Below are positions 17,042-25,358 of a stretch of DNA of 64,000 nucleotides, piece after piece. Under the pieces are notes generated by a model, which saw only the letters and a program-made list of their open reading frames with translations, was not told where the DNA came from and ran no database searches. The translations under genes and the position numbers were made by a program. The stretch is taken from the NCBI GenBank assembly GCA_035606665.1, contig DATNEY010000031.1, positions 30,679 through 94,678 of the forward strand, read 5' to 3'. Source of the stretch: DASUGC01 sp035606665. GTDB taxonomy: Bacteria; Acidobacteriota; Vicinamibacteria; Vicinamibacterales; SCN-69-37. Every line of letters starts with the position of its first letter. The first letter of the stretch is position 1.

Positions 17042-17941
17042 ATGAACAGCTTGACTCGCGTCTCTCATGGTCTTGTTCTGTCGGCACTTCTCCTAGCAGC
17101 CGCGGTTCGGCCACAGGCCCAGGCTGGCATGGCGTTATCGTCGGCCACTCCGCTCGCGGAGACCGAGAACCTCGACGCGTACCCTGCGGCGCCCGAGGGA
17201 TTCAATATCGCGCGCGAGAACATTCCCCACGGCGAGGTGAAGATCGTCGAGTACGACTCCAAAGTCCTGGGATTGCGCCGGCCACTGCGCGTCTATACGC
17301 CTCCCGGCTACAGCGCGGACCGGAAGTATCCGGTGCTCTATCTCCATCAGGGCCTGGGCAACACCAGCACGGAATGGACGCAGCGGGCGCGCGCCCCGAT
17401 CATCATCGACAACCTGCTGGCCGACAGGAAAATCGAGCCGTTCATCATCGTCTTCCCCAGCGGAAATGCGACCGCCACGCCGGGCGACGAAAAGCAGGGT
17501 GACCGGACACAGGAGTCCTACGGCGCGGCGTACGAGAACGACTTCCTGAAAGAGATCATCCCGTTCGTCGAGTCGCACTATTCCGTGTTCACGGATCGCA
17601 ATCACCGCGCGATCGCGGGCATGTCGATGGGCAGCGGCCAGACGTTGAACATCGGCCTGGGCCATCTCGATCGGTTCGCGTGGATCGCCTCAGTCGCCGC
17701 GGCGCCCAATACCAGGCCGCCGGCCGACCTCGTGCCCGATCCGGCGGCCCTGAAGAGCCTGAAGCTCCTGTGGCTGTCAGTGGGCAACCGCGACAACCTG
17801 CTGCGCGTCAGCCGGGGCGTCCACGATTACCTGAAGGAAAAGAGCGTGCCCCACATCTGGCGCATCGACACCAACGGCCACGATACCGGCGAAATGAGCC
17901 ACAGCCTGTACCATTTAGCGCAGAAACTCTTCAGGGAGTAG
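17042..17941 (+). CDS. exported esterase (CE1 / enterochelin-esterase family), no E-set domain
   Basis: 299 residues from ATG 17042; the open frame extends upstream through the terminator, but the signal peptide (M-N-S-L-T-R-V-S-H-G-L-V-L-S then A-L-L-L-A-A-A) fixes this start. An alpha/beta hydrolase domain covers about 55-299: P-H-G-E-V-K-I-V at the front, Y-T-P-P-G-Y near 85, nucleophile elbow G-M-S-M-G-S-G near 200 and a C-terminal His in N-G-H-D-T-G. It lacks the N-terminal E-set of its relatives at 5658 and 34136. Likely an acyl or feruloyl esterase acting on exported substrates. Confidence 0.83.
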   Translation: MNSLTRVSHGLVLSALLLAAAVRPQAQAGMALSSATPLAETENLDAYPAAPEGFNIARENIPHGEVKIVEYDSKVLGLRRPLRVYTPPGYSADRKYPVLYLHQGLGNTSTEWTQRARAPIIIDNLLADRKIEPFIIVFPSGNATATPGDEKQGDRTQESYGAAYENDFLKEIIPFVESHYSVFTDRNHRAIAGMSMGSGQTLNIGLGHLDRFAWIASVAAAPNTRPPADLVPDPAALKSLKLLWLSVGNRDNLLRVSRGVHDYLKEKSVPHIWRIDTNGHDTGEMSHSLYHLAQKLFRE

Positions 17942-17965
17942 AGCCCTCGCGCTGGCGCGCCGAGT

Positions 17966-18808
17966 TCAGGCGTCTTCCAGGCCGAGCGACGTGGACAACC
18001 CGTAGTGGGCCCGTGCCTGGGCGACGAGCGTGTTCGCCTTTGCCTCGAATGTCTCCACGGCGTCGGAGCCCGCTGCGAAGCGTGCCGGCGGCTGCTCGAG
18101 CGCAACAAGCTTTACCAGCGCATCCGCGAGCTTGGCGGCGTCACCACCCTGCTTTCCGTCCATGCCCTTCCAGGCCGCAACGATTTCCCTTGTCTTGTCG
18201 GCGTAGTCGTCAATGGCTGGCTGGGCGTAGGTCGTCGAGTCGTTGCTGAGGAGTTCGGTGCGGAAGAATCCAGGCTCAACGAGCATCGTCCGGATCCCAA
18301 ACGGGGCGATCTCTGGCGTGAGCGATTCCATCCATCCTTCGATACCGAATTTCGCCGCGGCATACGCCGTGCAGAACATCTGTCCGGAGATACCGGCCGT
18401 TGAGGAAATTGATACCAGGAGGCCGGACCGCTGTTTACGCATCACCGGCAGGGCGGCCCTGGTGACATTCATCGGGCCGAAGAGCAGTGTTTCGATCTGA
18501 TGGCGGACCTGCTCGGGGCTCAGCTCCTCGAAAAAGCCGGCAAAGAAGTTGCCCGCGTTGTTGACGAGGACGTCGATTCGGCCGAATCTTGCGACGGCGG
18601 CTTCGACAGCGGCCTGCGCATCGGCCGGCTGGGTGACGTCGAGCCTGATCGTCAATAGATCATGGTGTTCGCCTACCGCAGCCGCGACCTTGGCAGCATT
18701 GCGGCCCGTTGCGACAACTGCGTGGCCGGCGGCCAGTGCGGCTTTTGCGATGTCGACGCCCAGCCCGCGACCTGCGCCGGTAATCAGCCAGACTTTCTTT
18801 TCACTCAT
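17966..18808 (-). CDS. short-chain dehydrogenase/reductase
   Basis: 280 residues, classical SDR. T-G-A-G-R-G-L-G at about 11-18 binds NAD(P), N-N-A-G near 85 supports the central sheet, catalytic Ser lies in S-I-S-S-T-A-G and Tyr-Lys in Y-A-A-A-K near 155. Cytoplasmic. It converges with the esterase gene, with 24 bp between their stops. The substrate is not predictable; family members reduce or oxidise alcohols, ketones and sugars. Confidence 0.85.
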   Translation of the reverse strand: MSEKKVWLITGAGRGLGVDIAKAALAAGHAVVATGRNAAKVAAAVGEHHDLLTIRLDVTQPADAQAAVEAAVARFGRIDVLVNNAGNFFAGFFEELSPEQVRHQIETLLFGPMNVTRAALPVMRKQRSGLLVSISSTAGISGQMFCTAYAAAKFGIEGWMESLTPEIAPFGIRTMLVEPGFFRTELLSNDSTTYAQPAIDDYADKTREIVAAWKGMDGKQGGDAAKLADALVKLVALEQPPARFAAGSDAVETFEAKANTLVAQARAHYGLSTSLGLEDA

Positions 18809-18882
18809 GGCACGTCACCCTCTTCTTGATGTCGCCTCTCGCGGATGACCGCGCGAGGAGAGCCTCAGAAGGTGATCATGAC

Positions 18883-20118
18883 TCAGCGCGCGGCCTTGAT
18901 GTCGTACACGAGGAGCGTGTCCTGATTGCGCACGTACAGGCGGCCGTCGCTGATGACCGGGTGAGCCCAGCTCAGCTGTCCCTTCTCCGGGATCGAGAAG
19001 CGGCCCTTCTCGCGGTAGCCCGTTGACGATGCTTCCGCGAGTCCCACCATGCTGTTCTCGCCTTGAATATAGAGGTGGCCGTCGGCATAGGTGACCGAGC
19101 CCTTGCCCACGCTGCGATCGCGCCACATCACGTTGCCGGTGGCGAATTCGAGGCACGTCAGGATGAGGTCGCTGAATCCGTACAGGTATCCGTCGACCAC
19201 GACCATTCCGCCGTGGTGATTCCTCATGTTCGCCGTGTGGTACACCTCGGTGGCAGTGACTTCACCGTCCTTGGCGCTGAGAGCGAGCAGCCCGCCGCCG
19301 GCGCCGTACGCGGAACTGAAGAACACTTTGTTGTCGAGATAGACCGGCGTCGCGATGTTGGCGACGTTGTTGGCGGCCTTCGGGTACCGGAACATCAGTT
19401 TGCCGTCCGACGCACGGACGCCGACACCGGCCTGCGCGGTGAAGGTCATGTAAGTGCGGACGCCCTGCACATCTGCAACGGTGATCGAGGAATAGCCGGC
19501 GGTGTCGCTCAAGTCCTTTGATGTCCAGACGGTCTTGCCCGTCATCTTGTCCAGCTTGACGATGCCTGCGCCCGGCCCGCCTGGAGAGACGACGACGTGC
19601 GGTCCGTCGATGAGCGGCGATTCGCTGATCATCCATTGCAGCTGCGAGCCGCCAAACTCCTTGAGGATGTTCATCTGCCAGACCGGCGAACCGTCGCTCT
19701 TCAAACACGCGAGATCCCCGTTTTCCGTCAACACATAGAGCCGATCGCCGTCGACGGTCGGTGTGCCGCGCGGCCCCGCGCCCATGTTCGTTCGCATTCT
19801 CGTTTCAATCGGGCCCAGCGCCTTGGCCCAGATCTCTTTGCCGTCCGCTCGATTGAGGGCGACAACGAAGCTGCTCTCGTTCCGAGCGGCCTGCAGGTAC
19901 ACGCGATCTCCGGCCACCGACATCGATCCATAGCCGGTGCCGAGATTGTTGGCTGTCCAAATCACGCGTGGACCGCCGGCTGGCCACTCCTTCAGCAGAC
20001 CGGTCTCCTTCGACAGCCGATTCCGGTCCGGTCCCTGCCACTGGGGCCAGTCGGGCGCCGCCTGGAGAACCGCGGCGCAGAGAACAACGGCAGCGGGAAG
20101 TGTGAAGCGTCTGATCAT
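18883..20118 (-). CDS. exported PQQ-like beta-propeller protein
   Basis: 411 residues. Signal peptide about 1-20 (V-V-L-C-A-A-V-L-Q-A-A), then W-P-Q-W-Q-G-P-D-R-N-R, the common opening of PQQ-like/BamB-type propellers. Repeated strands such as G-D-R-V-Y-L-Q, G-D-R-L-Y-V-L and D-G-Y-L-Y-G-F spaced about 45-55 residues apart suggest seven or eight blades. I see no haem motif and no clear PQQ ligand set, so it may be a scaffold rather than an enzyme. It follows the PQQ-dependent sugar dehydrogenase gene by 34 bp on the same strand. Confidence 0.82.
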   Translation of the reverse strand: MIRRFTLPAAVVLCAAVLQAAPDWPQWQGPDRNRLSKETGLLKEWPAGGPRVIWTANNLGTGYGSMSVAGDRVYLQAARNESSFVVALNRADGKEIWAKALGPIETRMRTNMGAGPRGTPTVDGDRLYVLTENGDLACLKSDGSPVWQMNILKEFGGSQLQWMISESPLIDGPHVVVSPGGPGAGIVKLDKMTGKTVWTSKDLSDTAGYSSITVADVQGVRTYMTFTAQAGVGVRASDGKLMFRYPKAANNVANIATPVYLDNKVFFSSAYGAGGGLLALSAKDGEVTATEVYHTANMRNHHGGMVVVDGYLYGFSDLILTCLEFATGNVMWRDRSVGKGSVTYADGHLYIQGENSMVGLAEASSTGYREKGRFSIPEKGQLSWAHPVISDGRLYVRNQDTLLVYDIKAAR

Positions 20119-20152
20119 GCTTGGTTACCTTTTCTCAATTCTCAATGCCGGG

Positions 20153-22108
20153 TTATCGAATGCTCCGAATTTCGCGAATCATGCCGTCGCCCTTGGTCAG
20201 CACGTACAGTTCGCCGGCGTTGTCCTCGGCCAGTCGAATGTCCACGCGACCGCGGCCCGCGACCGCACCGAAGCCCGGCAGGTTGTCACCCTGGCCGCCA
20301 CGTTTACGGAAGGTGGCTTCCGACAGCGCGCGAAGGTCCGCGCCGAGTTCGTGCAGCGGCGCCACGGTGAGCGGGTTCCCGTCGTCGGCGGCCAGCACCT
20401 CTTTCATCTGGGCGTACCAGATCCGGCCCGTCGTGATGTCACCGAAGACCAGCGTGCCCTGGAGCGCTGGGATGCGTTTGCCCCGGTAGACAAAGCCGTT
20501 GGCAATCGCGTCGCCGCCGCCGGGGCCGTGGGGATACTGAGCCACCGGATAGGTTGGCTTCACCGTGCCGCGCGTCACCGTGTCAGTGACCAGCACAGGA
20601 ATCACGTCGTCCGTGGGCAGCGGTCCCATGCCGTTGGTTGCTGACATGCTTTGCGTGCCCTCGCGCAGCGGATAGCCGAAGTTCGCGCCCTTCTTGATGA
20701 TCATCACGGTCTCCCAACTGACGAGACCGATATTGAAAGCGAGCAGCACCGCCTCGCGAGGCCGTGCCTGATCCACATACCAGGTCAGGCGATGCGGATT
20801 GCGCAGGCCCAGGGCCCAGATTTCCTTACGTGCACTCTCGATCGCGACAAACGGGTTGTCGTTGGGAATCCGGTAGCGGCCGTTCTCGCTGATCGTGCTC
20901 GTCGACGCGTGCTCACCGAGCATCGGGATGATCCGAAGAATCTTGCCGTGGAGGGTGTCGAGCCGCTGTGCGTGCATCCGCATGGGCCCCGGCCGCTCGC
21001 CCGTGCCGGAGTCCCCAATGCCGAGGTACATGACTCTCCATTCCGGATCGCCCGGCCGGGCCGACGGATTGAACGTGATTTCGTTGAGCGGATGAAAGAG
21101 CCCCGGCAACTTCACGCGCATCACTTCCCTTGCCGTGCCCTCGAACGTCGTGTTCGAGATCTGCCGGTCAATCCATTCGACGATGACCATGTCGCGAGAG
21201 GCCATCGGGTTGGGAAGCAGCGGAGTCGAAAGCGCTGTTGTGGTCGTGTAGCCCGTCAGGTTGAGCCCGGGCACCACGCCGGCCTTCGGATTCGCAGTCT
21301 CTCCCGCGCTGACGGGATTCTCCATGTGGAGCGTGTAGAAGACGCCGTTCCGCGCGTAGTCCGGGTCGAACACGAAGTTCATTAGCCCAGCCGCGAAACC
21401 CTGGGCGGCCGTGAACTTCGGGAACAGACCGGCGCGATCGCCCGCGCCATCGAAGTTCAGGTACGGCGTCAGCAGTTTCGTCTGCTTGTCCAGGATGTAG
21501 AGAGGACCGTTCAAATCGTTGATGAAGAAGCGCCGGCCGCCCGGTTCATCGCGAAGGATGCTGCCGCGCGCCAGCTGCCCGGAAATGAGATTGGTCGATG
21601 ACTTATCGCCCGTCACCGGGAGCTCGAGGTAATCGGCGAGCTCAAGTGTGCGGGCCGGACTTTGTGGGGCCTGTGTCACCGCCGACTGAGGCACTGAGAG
21701 GGAACGGATGTACGCGACCACGTTCCGGATCTGAACGTCGGAGAGACTTGCCTCGTAGCCCGGCATCATGGCGAGCGGAAGGCCCTTCTTGACCATTGCC
21801 GCGATCTCCGCGTCGGTGGAACCGTGATCCCACGCCGCGTCAGTGAGATCGGGCGGCTGCTTCCCGCCACGCTCAGTGATGATCGAGATCGCGATGTCCG
21901 ATTTGACTGCGCCCTTGGCGCGAGGTCCGTGACAGTTCGCGCAGTTGGCGTCGTAGAGGCGCTTCCCGTCGGCAAACGCCTGTGGTGCCGCGCCAGCGGC
22001 AGATTGAGGTCCATCTGACCTGGGACTGTGCGATCGTGGCGGGTCAACGGCTGCATGAAGGGCGGCGACGCCGAGACACACGGCGCCGAAAATCAGCGTT
22101 AGCTTCAT
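20153..22108 (-). CDS. PQQ-dependent sugar dehydrogenase-like protein with N-terminal cytochrome c domain
   Basis: 651 residues. A signal peptide (about 1-19) is followed by a haem c domain: C-A-N-C-H-G near residue 55 and a distal Met in M-M-P-G-Y near 112. Residues about 190-651 are a glucose/sorbosone-dehydrogenase-type six-bladed propeller with G-L-R-N-P-H-R-L-T-W near 435, a hallmark of soluble PQQ aldose dehydrogenases. The fused haem suggests electrons pass from sugar via PQQ to cytochrome c in the periplasm. It is probably in one transcript with the propeller protein downstream, and lies behind an AraC-type regulator. Confidence 0.82.
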   Translation of the reverse strand: MKLTLIFGAVCLGVAALHAAVDPPRSHSPRSDGPQSAAGAAPQAFADGKRLYDANCANCHGPRAKGAVKSDIAISIITERGGKQPPDLTDAAWDHGSTDAEIAAMVKKGLPLAMMPGYEASLSDVQIRNVVAYIRSLSVPQSAVTQAPQSPARTLELADYLELPVTGDKSSTNLISGQLARGSILRDEPGGRRFFINDLNGPLYILDKQTKLLTPYLNFDGAGDRAGLFPKFTAAQGFAAGLMNFVFDPDYARNGVFYTLHMENPVSAGETANPKAGVVPGLNLTGYTTTTALSTPLLPNPMASRDMVIVEWIDRQISNTTFEGTAREVMRVKLPGLFHPLNEITFNPSARPGDPEWRVMYLGIGDSGTGERPGPMRMHAQRLDTLHGKILRIIPMLGEHASTSTISENGRYRIPNDNPFVAIESARKEIWALGLRNPHRLTWYVDQARPREAVLLAFNIGLVSWETVMIIKKGANFGYPLREGTQSMSATNGMGPLPTDDVIPVLVTDTVTRGTVKPTYPVAQYPHGPGGGDAIANGFVYRGKRIPALQGTLVFGDITTGRIWYAQMKEVLAADDGNPLTVAPLHELGADLRALSEATFRKRGGQGDNLPGFGAVAGRGRVDIRLAEDNAGELYVLTKGDGMIREIRSIR

Positions 22109-22120
22109 TGCTTGTTCATA

Positions 22121-22138
22121 CTCCGAGTTCGCTCGGAG
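22121..22138. repeat. small hairpin between AraC-type gene and PQQ dehydrogenase
   Basis: CTCCGAG, TTCG, CTCGGAG: a 7-bp perfect stem. No T tract follows on the minus strand, so it is a weak terminator or an mRNA-stability element. Confidence 0.4.
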
Positions 22139-22220
22139 CGCTTCGCTCCCGGAGAACTAGGCAATTACTGCGGACGGATGAGCAACTCCGGCGGCGGAGT
22201 TCGGCGGCGAAGAGGCCGGG

Positions 22221-23207
22221 TCAGCGGGACGAAGCGGCGACGAACGGGTTCTCCGCGCGCAGCCGTGCAATATCGCGTCTGGGAGTGCTGCCGAAGTGCC
22301 GCGCGTACTCCCGCGTGAACTGCGATGCGCTCTGGTAGCCCACCTCGCTCGCCGCCCGCTTGGCGTCCATGGCATGGCCGAGCATCAACCGCTTCGCCTG
22401 TTCAAGCCGAAGCGCCTTCTGATACTGAAGCGGACTCATGCCCGTGACGTCCTTGAAACGCTGGTGGAACGACGACAGGCTCATGTGGGCCATGCGAGCG
22501 AGCGCTTCGATCCTGAGCGGCTGCGAGAAATTGGCGCGTATGCCGGCGACGGCTTTGGCGATTTGGCGCAGCCCGGAATCGTCGGATCCGATCTGAGCCA
22601 CTCGAGCGCCAACCGGACTCCGCAGAAGCCGAATCAGGATCTCGTCGATCAGGAGCGGGCCGAGAAGCCGCGCCTCTTCAGGTTGTGACATCAATGCGAC
22701 GAGACGTGTGGCGGCATCGACGATTTCCTCAGTCACCTCGCCGACGTAGAGGCCGAGCGGGTTGTCTGGCATCGGCACACCGGACGGGAACACACGTAAC
22801 GCAAGTTCGGCGATCCGGAACGGATCGAGATCGAGCCGGAAGCACAGGTAGGGTTCAGTTGGTGTTGCGCGGCGAACCTGGCCGGAAACAGGAAGATCCA
22901 CCGAGAAAATGAGCATCCGGCTGGGGTTGTACTCGAACACCTGATGACCCAGCGTGATTGTCTTCGCGCCCTGCGCGACGACGCAGAGCATCGGCTGCAG
23001 GGTCGCGTGCACGGGCACACGGCTGGGAGCAGACAAACGGATCGCGAACGTACCCGGAAGCGCAAGTTCGAATCGGCCATCGTGGGGCGCGTGCGCCTCG
23101 AGTGACGCGGCAAGCCCCGCGTGCACCTGCGTCCGCCGGCGCGTTGTTGGCGACGTTGACGGCTCAAATGGCGTCGGAACGCGGAAGCGGCTGGCTTGGG
23201 GTGTCAT
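22221..23207 (-). CDS. AraC-family transcriptional regulator (AraC_N type)
   Basis: 328 residues. The N-terminal half (about 20-190) matches the AraC_N arm found with this family: L-C-V-V-A-Q-G-A-K near residue 72 and Y-L-C-F-R-L-D-L near 118. The C-terminal 100 residues contain two helix-turn-helix motifs: I-E-A-L-A-R-M-A-H-M-S-L-S-S-F-H near 245 and A-A-S-E-V-G-Y-Q-S-A-S-Q-F-T-R-E near 290. Divergent from the sorbosone dehydrogenase gene, with repeated boxes in the shared 104-bp gap, so it likely controls that gene and perhaps itself. Confidence 0.88.
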   Translation of the reverse strand: MTPQASRFRVPTPFEPSTSPTTRRRTQVHAGLAASLEAHAPHDGRFELALPGTFAIRLSAPSRVPVHATLQPMLCVVAQGAKTITLGHQVFEYNPSRMLIFSVDLPVSGQVRRATPTEPYLCFRLDLDPFRIAELALRVFPSGVPMPDNPLGLYVGEVTEEIVDAATRLVALMSQPEEARLLGPLLIDEILIRLLRSPVGARVAQIGSDDSGLRQIAKAVAGIRANFSQPLRIEALARMAHMSLSSFHQRFKDVTGMSPLQYQKALRLEQAKRLMLGHAMDAKRAASEVGYQSASQFTREYARHFGSTPRRDIARLRAENPFVAASSR

Positions 23208-23311
23208 TGGAGGAACAACTCATTATCCATGACATCCATGACATTTCTTTGGAGGAATAGGCAATTGACCCGCCGGCACCGTCGTCTACTCTTCTCAACA
23301 GGGAGACACAC
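23207..23311. promoter_or_regulatory. divergent regulatory region with direct repeats
   Basis: TTGGAGGAA occurs at 23207-23215 and again at 23249-23257, 42 bp apart (about four helical turns). Between them CCATGACAT is present twice in tandem (23227-23235, 23236-23244). TTGACC (23265-23270) and TACTCT (23287-23292), 16 bp apart, could be the promoter of the dehydrogenase. The spacing and tandem nature fit AraC-type half-sites. Confidence 0.5.
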
Positions 23312-24460
23312 GTGACCTCATCAAGATCCACGCGGCTCGTCGCTCTTCTCTGCCTCGGCATGCTTGCCGCGGGTGTGACCGCGTTCACTCAACAGGAGCC
23401 GCGGCCACTCGGCCCGCTCGTGCTGCCTTCCGGATTTCGATCAGAGATCTTCGCCGAAAAAGTGCAGAACGCTCGATCGATGGCACTCGGCGCGCAAGGT
23501 ACGGTCTCCGTCGGGTCGCAATACGCGCGGTCGGTGTACGCCCTCGTTGACGCCAACGGGGATCACAAGGCGGATCGGGTCGTCGTCGCCAGTGGTCTCG
23601 ACCAACCAAATGGGGTCGCGATAAGAAACGGCGCGCTCTATGTCGCGACCGCGAGCCGTCTGCTGCGATTCGATGACATCGACAAAAACCTCGACGCCCC
23701 GCCGGCGCCTGTCACGCTTCGTAGCGACCTGCCAAACCCGAAGGCCGGCCACACCTGGAAATACATCGCCTTTGGTCCGGACGACATGCTGTACATGTCG
23801 GTCGGCTCGACGTGCAATGTCTGCCTGCCCCAGCCGATGACCGCATCCATCATCAGAATGAAACCAGATGGCACCGGGCAGGAGGTCTACGCGGAGGGCG
23901 TCCGCAACACTGTCGGATTCGCATGGCATCCCGTGACGCGTGAGCTCTGGTTCACCGACAACGGGCGCGACAACCTCGGCGACGACGTGCCGAACGATGA
24001 ACTCAACGTCGCGCCCAAAGCCGGCCTGCACTTTGGTTTCCCCTTCTGTCATCAGGGCGACGTCTCCGATCCGGAGTTCGGCGCCCAACGTGCGTGTGCG
24101 ACGACCGAAGCGCCCGTCGCCAAGCTCGGGCCACACGTCGCCGCCATTGGTTTCAAGTTCTACACGGGCAACATGTTTCCCGCGCAATACAAGAACGCCG
24201 CGATCATCGCGTTGCATGGTTCATGGAACCGGTCAACGCCGAATGGGTATCGCGTGATGGCGGCGTATACGGATGGACGTCGAGTGACCAGCTACGAACC
24301 GCTCGTCGACGGGTTTCTGCCGAAAGGCGCAGCCGGCGGACGCGGCGCGGGCATGGCCGCCACCGGTCGTCCCGCCGATGTGTTGCAACTGCCGGATGGC
24401 TCGATTCTCGTCACTGACGATGTGGGCCATCGCCTGATCCGCATCAGCTACAGCCGCTGA
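23312..24460 (+). CDS. exported sorbosone dehydrogenase-like protein (PQQ-dependent sugar dehydrogenase family)
   Basis: 382 residues from GTG 23312, with AGGGAG 6 nt upstream. Signal peptide about 1-27. A six-bladed propeller follows: L-P-S-G-F-R-S-E-I-F near 42, A-F-G-P-D-D-M-L-Y near 155, E-L-W-F-T-D-N-G-R-D near 213 and the Cys-containing G-F-P-F-C-H-Q-G-D near 243. This pattern is typical of L-sorbosone dehydrogenases. A second Cys pair (C-N-V-C near 170) could form a disulphide. Periplasmic oxidation of an aldose or aldehyde is expected; cofactor PQQ is inferred from family. Confidence 0.83.
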   Translation: MTSSRSTRLVALLCLGMLAAGVTAFTQQEPRPLGPLVLPSGFRSEIFAEKVQNARSMALGAQGTVSVGSQYARSVYALVDANGDHKADRVVVASGLDQPNGVAIRNGALYVATASRLLRFDDIDKNLDAPPAPVTLRSDLPNPKAGHTWKYIAFGPDDMLYMSVGSTCNVCLPQPMTASIIRMKPDGTGQEVYAEGVRNTVGFAWHPVTRELWFTDNGRDNLGDDVPNDELNVAPKAGLHFGFPFCHQGDVSDPEFGAQRACATTEAPVAKLGPHVAAIGFKFYTGNMFPAQYKNAAIIALHGSWNRSTPNGYRVMAAYTDGRRVTSYEPLVDGFLPKGAAGGRGAGMAATGRPADVLQLPDGSILVTDDVGHRLIRISYSR

Positions 24461-24488
24461 AGCCCGAGACGACGCGTGCCCGTCGCCG

Positions 24489-25217
24489 CTACTGCTTCCT
24501 CGGCACGACTTTGCCGTACAGCTCGAACGACGCGACACGCGACGTGGCCGGGATCCAGCCGCCTTCCATCAGATCGCTGAACCCCACTTCGTCAATCGCG
24601 GTCAGATCGGGCGTCCCCCTCGACGTCGGAATGATCGGCACGCGCTTCGGATCGGGCTGCCGACGGTTCGAGGCGTTGCTCGGCGTGTCGGTCATGAGCA
24701 GATTGCGCCAGCGCAGATCCTGAAAAATGAAGTCGGTCTCTATCCAGACGCTCGACTCCCCCGCTCCCTCTTCGCTCGCGAAATACCGGCCATCAGCGGT
24801 CCTGATCACGACGTGAAGGAAGCGATACCCGGTGTTCTGGGTTTTGAACCTGATCTTCCCGCCACCAGTGACGTCCCAGAGCGATGTCTTGTCGCTCACC
24901 GTCAGCGCCCAGTGCGTCGTCGTCTCCCCGGTGTATGTGTAGTCGTCCAGCGGGTGCATGGCTTTGCGGATCTGATTCGGATCGCCGTAGATGTGCAGCG
25001 TGAGGTGCTGATTGCCGAGGTTGGCCTGCGTCATCGGCTGCGACATTGGCGCGCGCGTCCACGCCTCGCGGAAGATCAATTTCGGAGGACTCGCTGAACC
25101 GGGGATCGGCGTGCCACCGCGACCCTGTGCGACCGCGGCCGGCCGAGGCACAGCGAAAGCACACACCCCAACCGCGGCAATCAGACCGATCAAGCCGGGA
25201 ATTCGTCGGTTGACCAT
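24489..25217 (-). CDS. exported protein of unknown function
   Basis: 242 residues from ATG 25217 (AAGGAG 6 nt upstream; a GTG one codon earlier is too close to it). Signal peptide about 1-30 with a hydrophobic run and A-V-A-Q. The mature part contains L-T-L-H-I-Y-G-D-P near 75 and many aromatic strands (H-W-A-L-T-V-S-D-K, Y-R-F-L-H-V-V-I), suggesting an all-beta fold such as a concanavalin-like lectin fold. I do not recognise the family. It converges with the sorbosone dehydrogenase gene. Confidence 0.7.
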   Translation of the reverse strand: MVNRRIPGLIGLIAAVGVCAFAVPRPAAVAQGRGGTPIPGSASPPKLIFREAWTRAPMSQPMTQANLGNQHLTLHIYGDPNQIRKAMHPLDDYTYTGETTTHWALTVSDKTSLWDVTGGGKIRFKTQNTGYRFLHVVIRTADGRYFASEEGAGESSVWIETDFIFQDLRWRNLLMTDTPSNASNRRQPDPKRVPIIPTSRGTPDLTAIDEVGFSDLMEGGWIPATSRVASFELYGKVVPRKQ

Positions 25218-25345
25218 CACGCGCTCCTTGGTAATCAGCGAGAGTCAGACGGTTATAACAGCCACGTTCGTTGGATCAACGGCCGGTTACGGTGGCGTTA
25301 CCGTTACACCCGGGTCGCAGGCACCGTTGCAGGCGCACGCGCAGC

Positions 25346-25351
25346 GATAAT
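25346..25351 (+). promoter_or_regulatory. candidate -10 box, leaderless start of Abhydrolase_10 gene
   Basis: GATAAT ends 7 nt before the ATG at 25359 and there is no Shine-Dalgarno sequence in between. Confidence 0.4.
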
Positions 25352-25358
25352 CGCGCGC

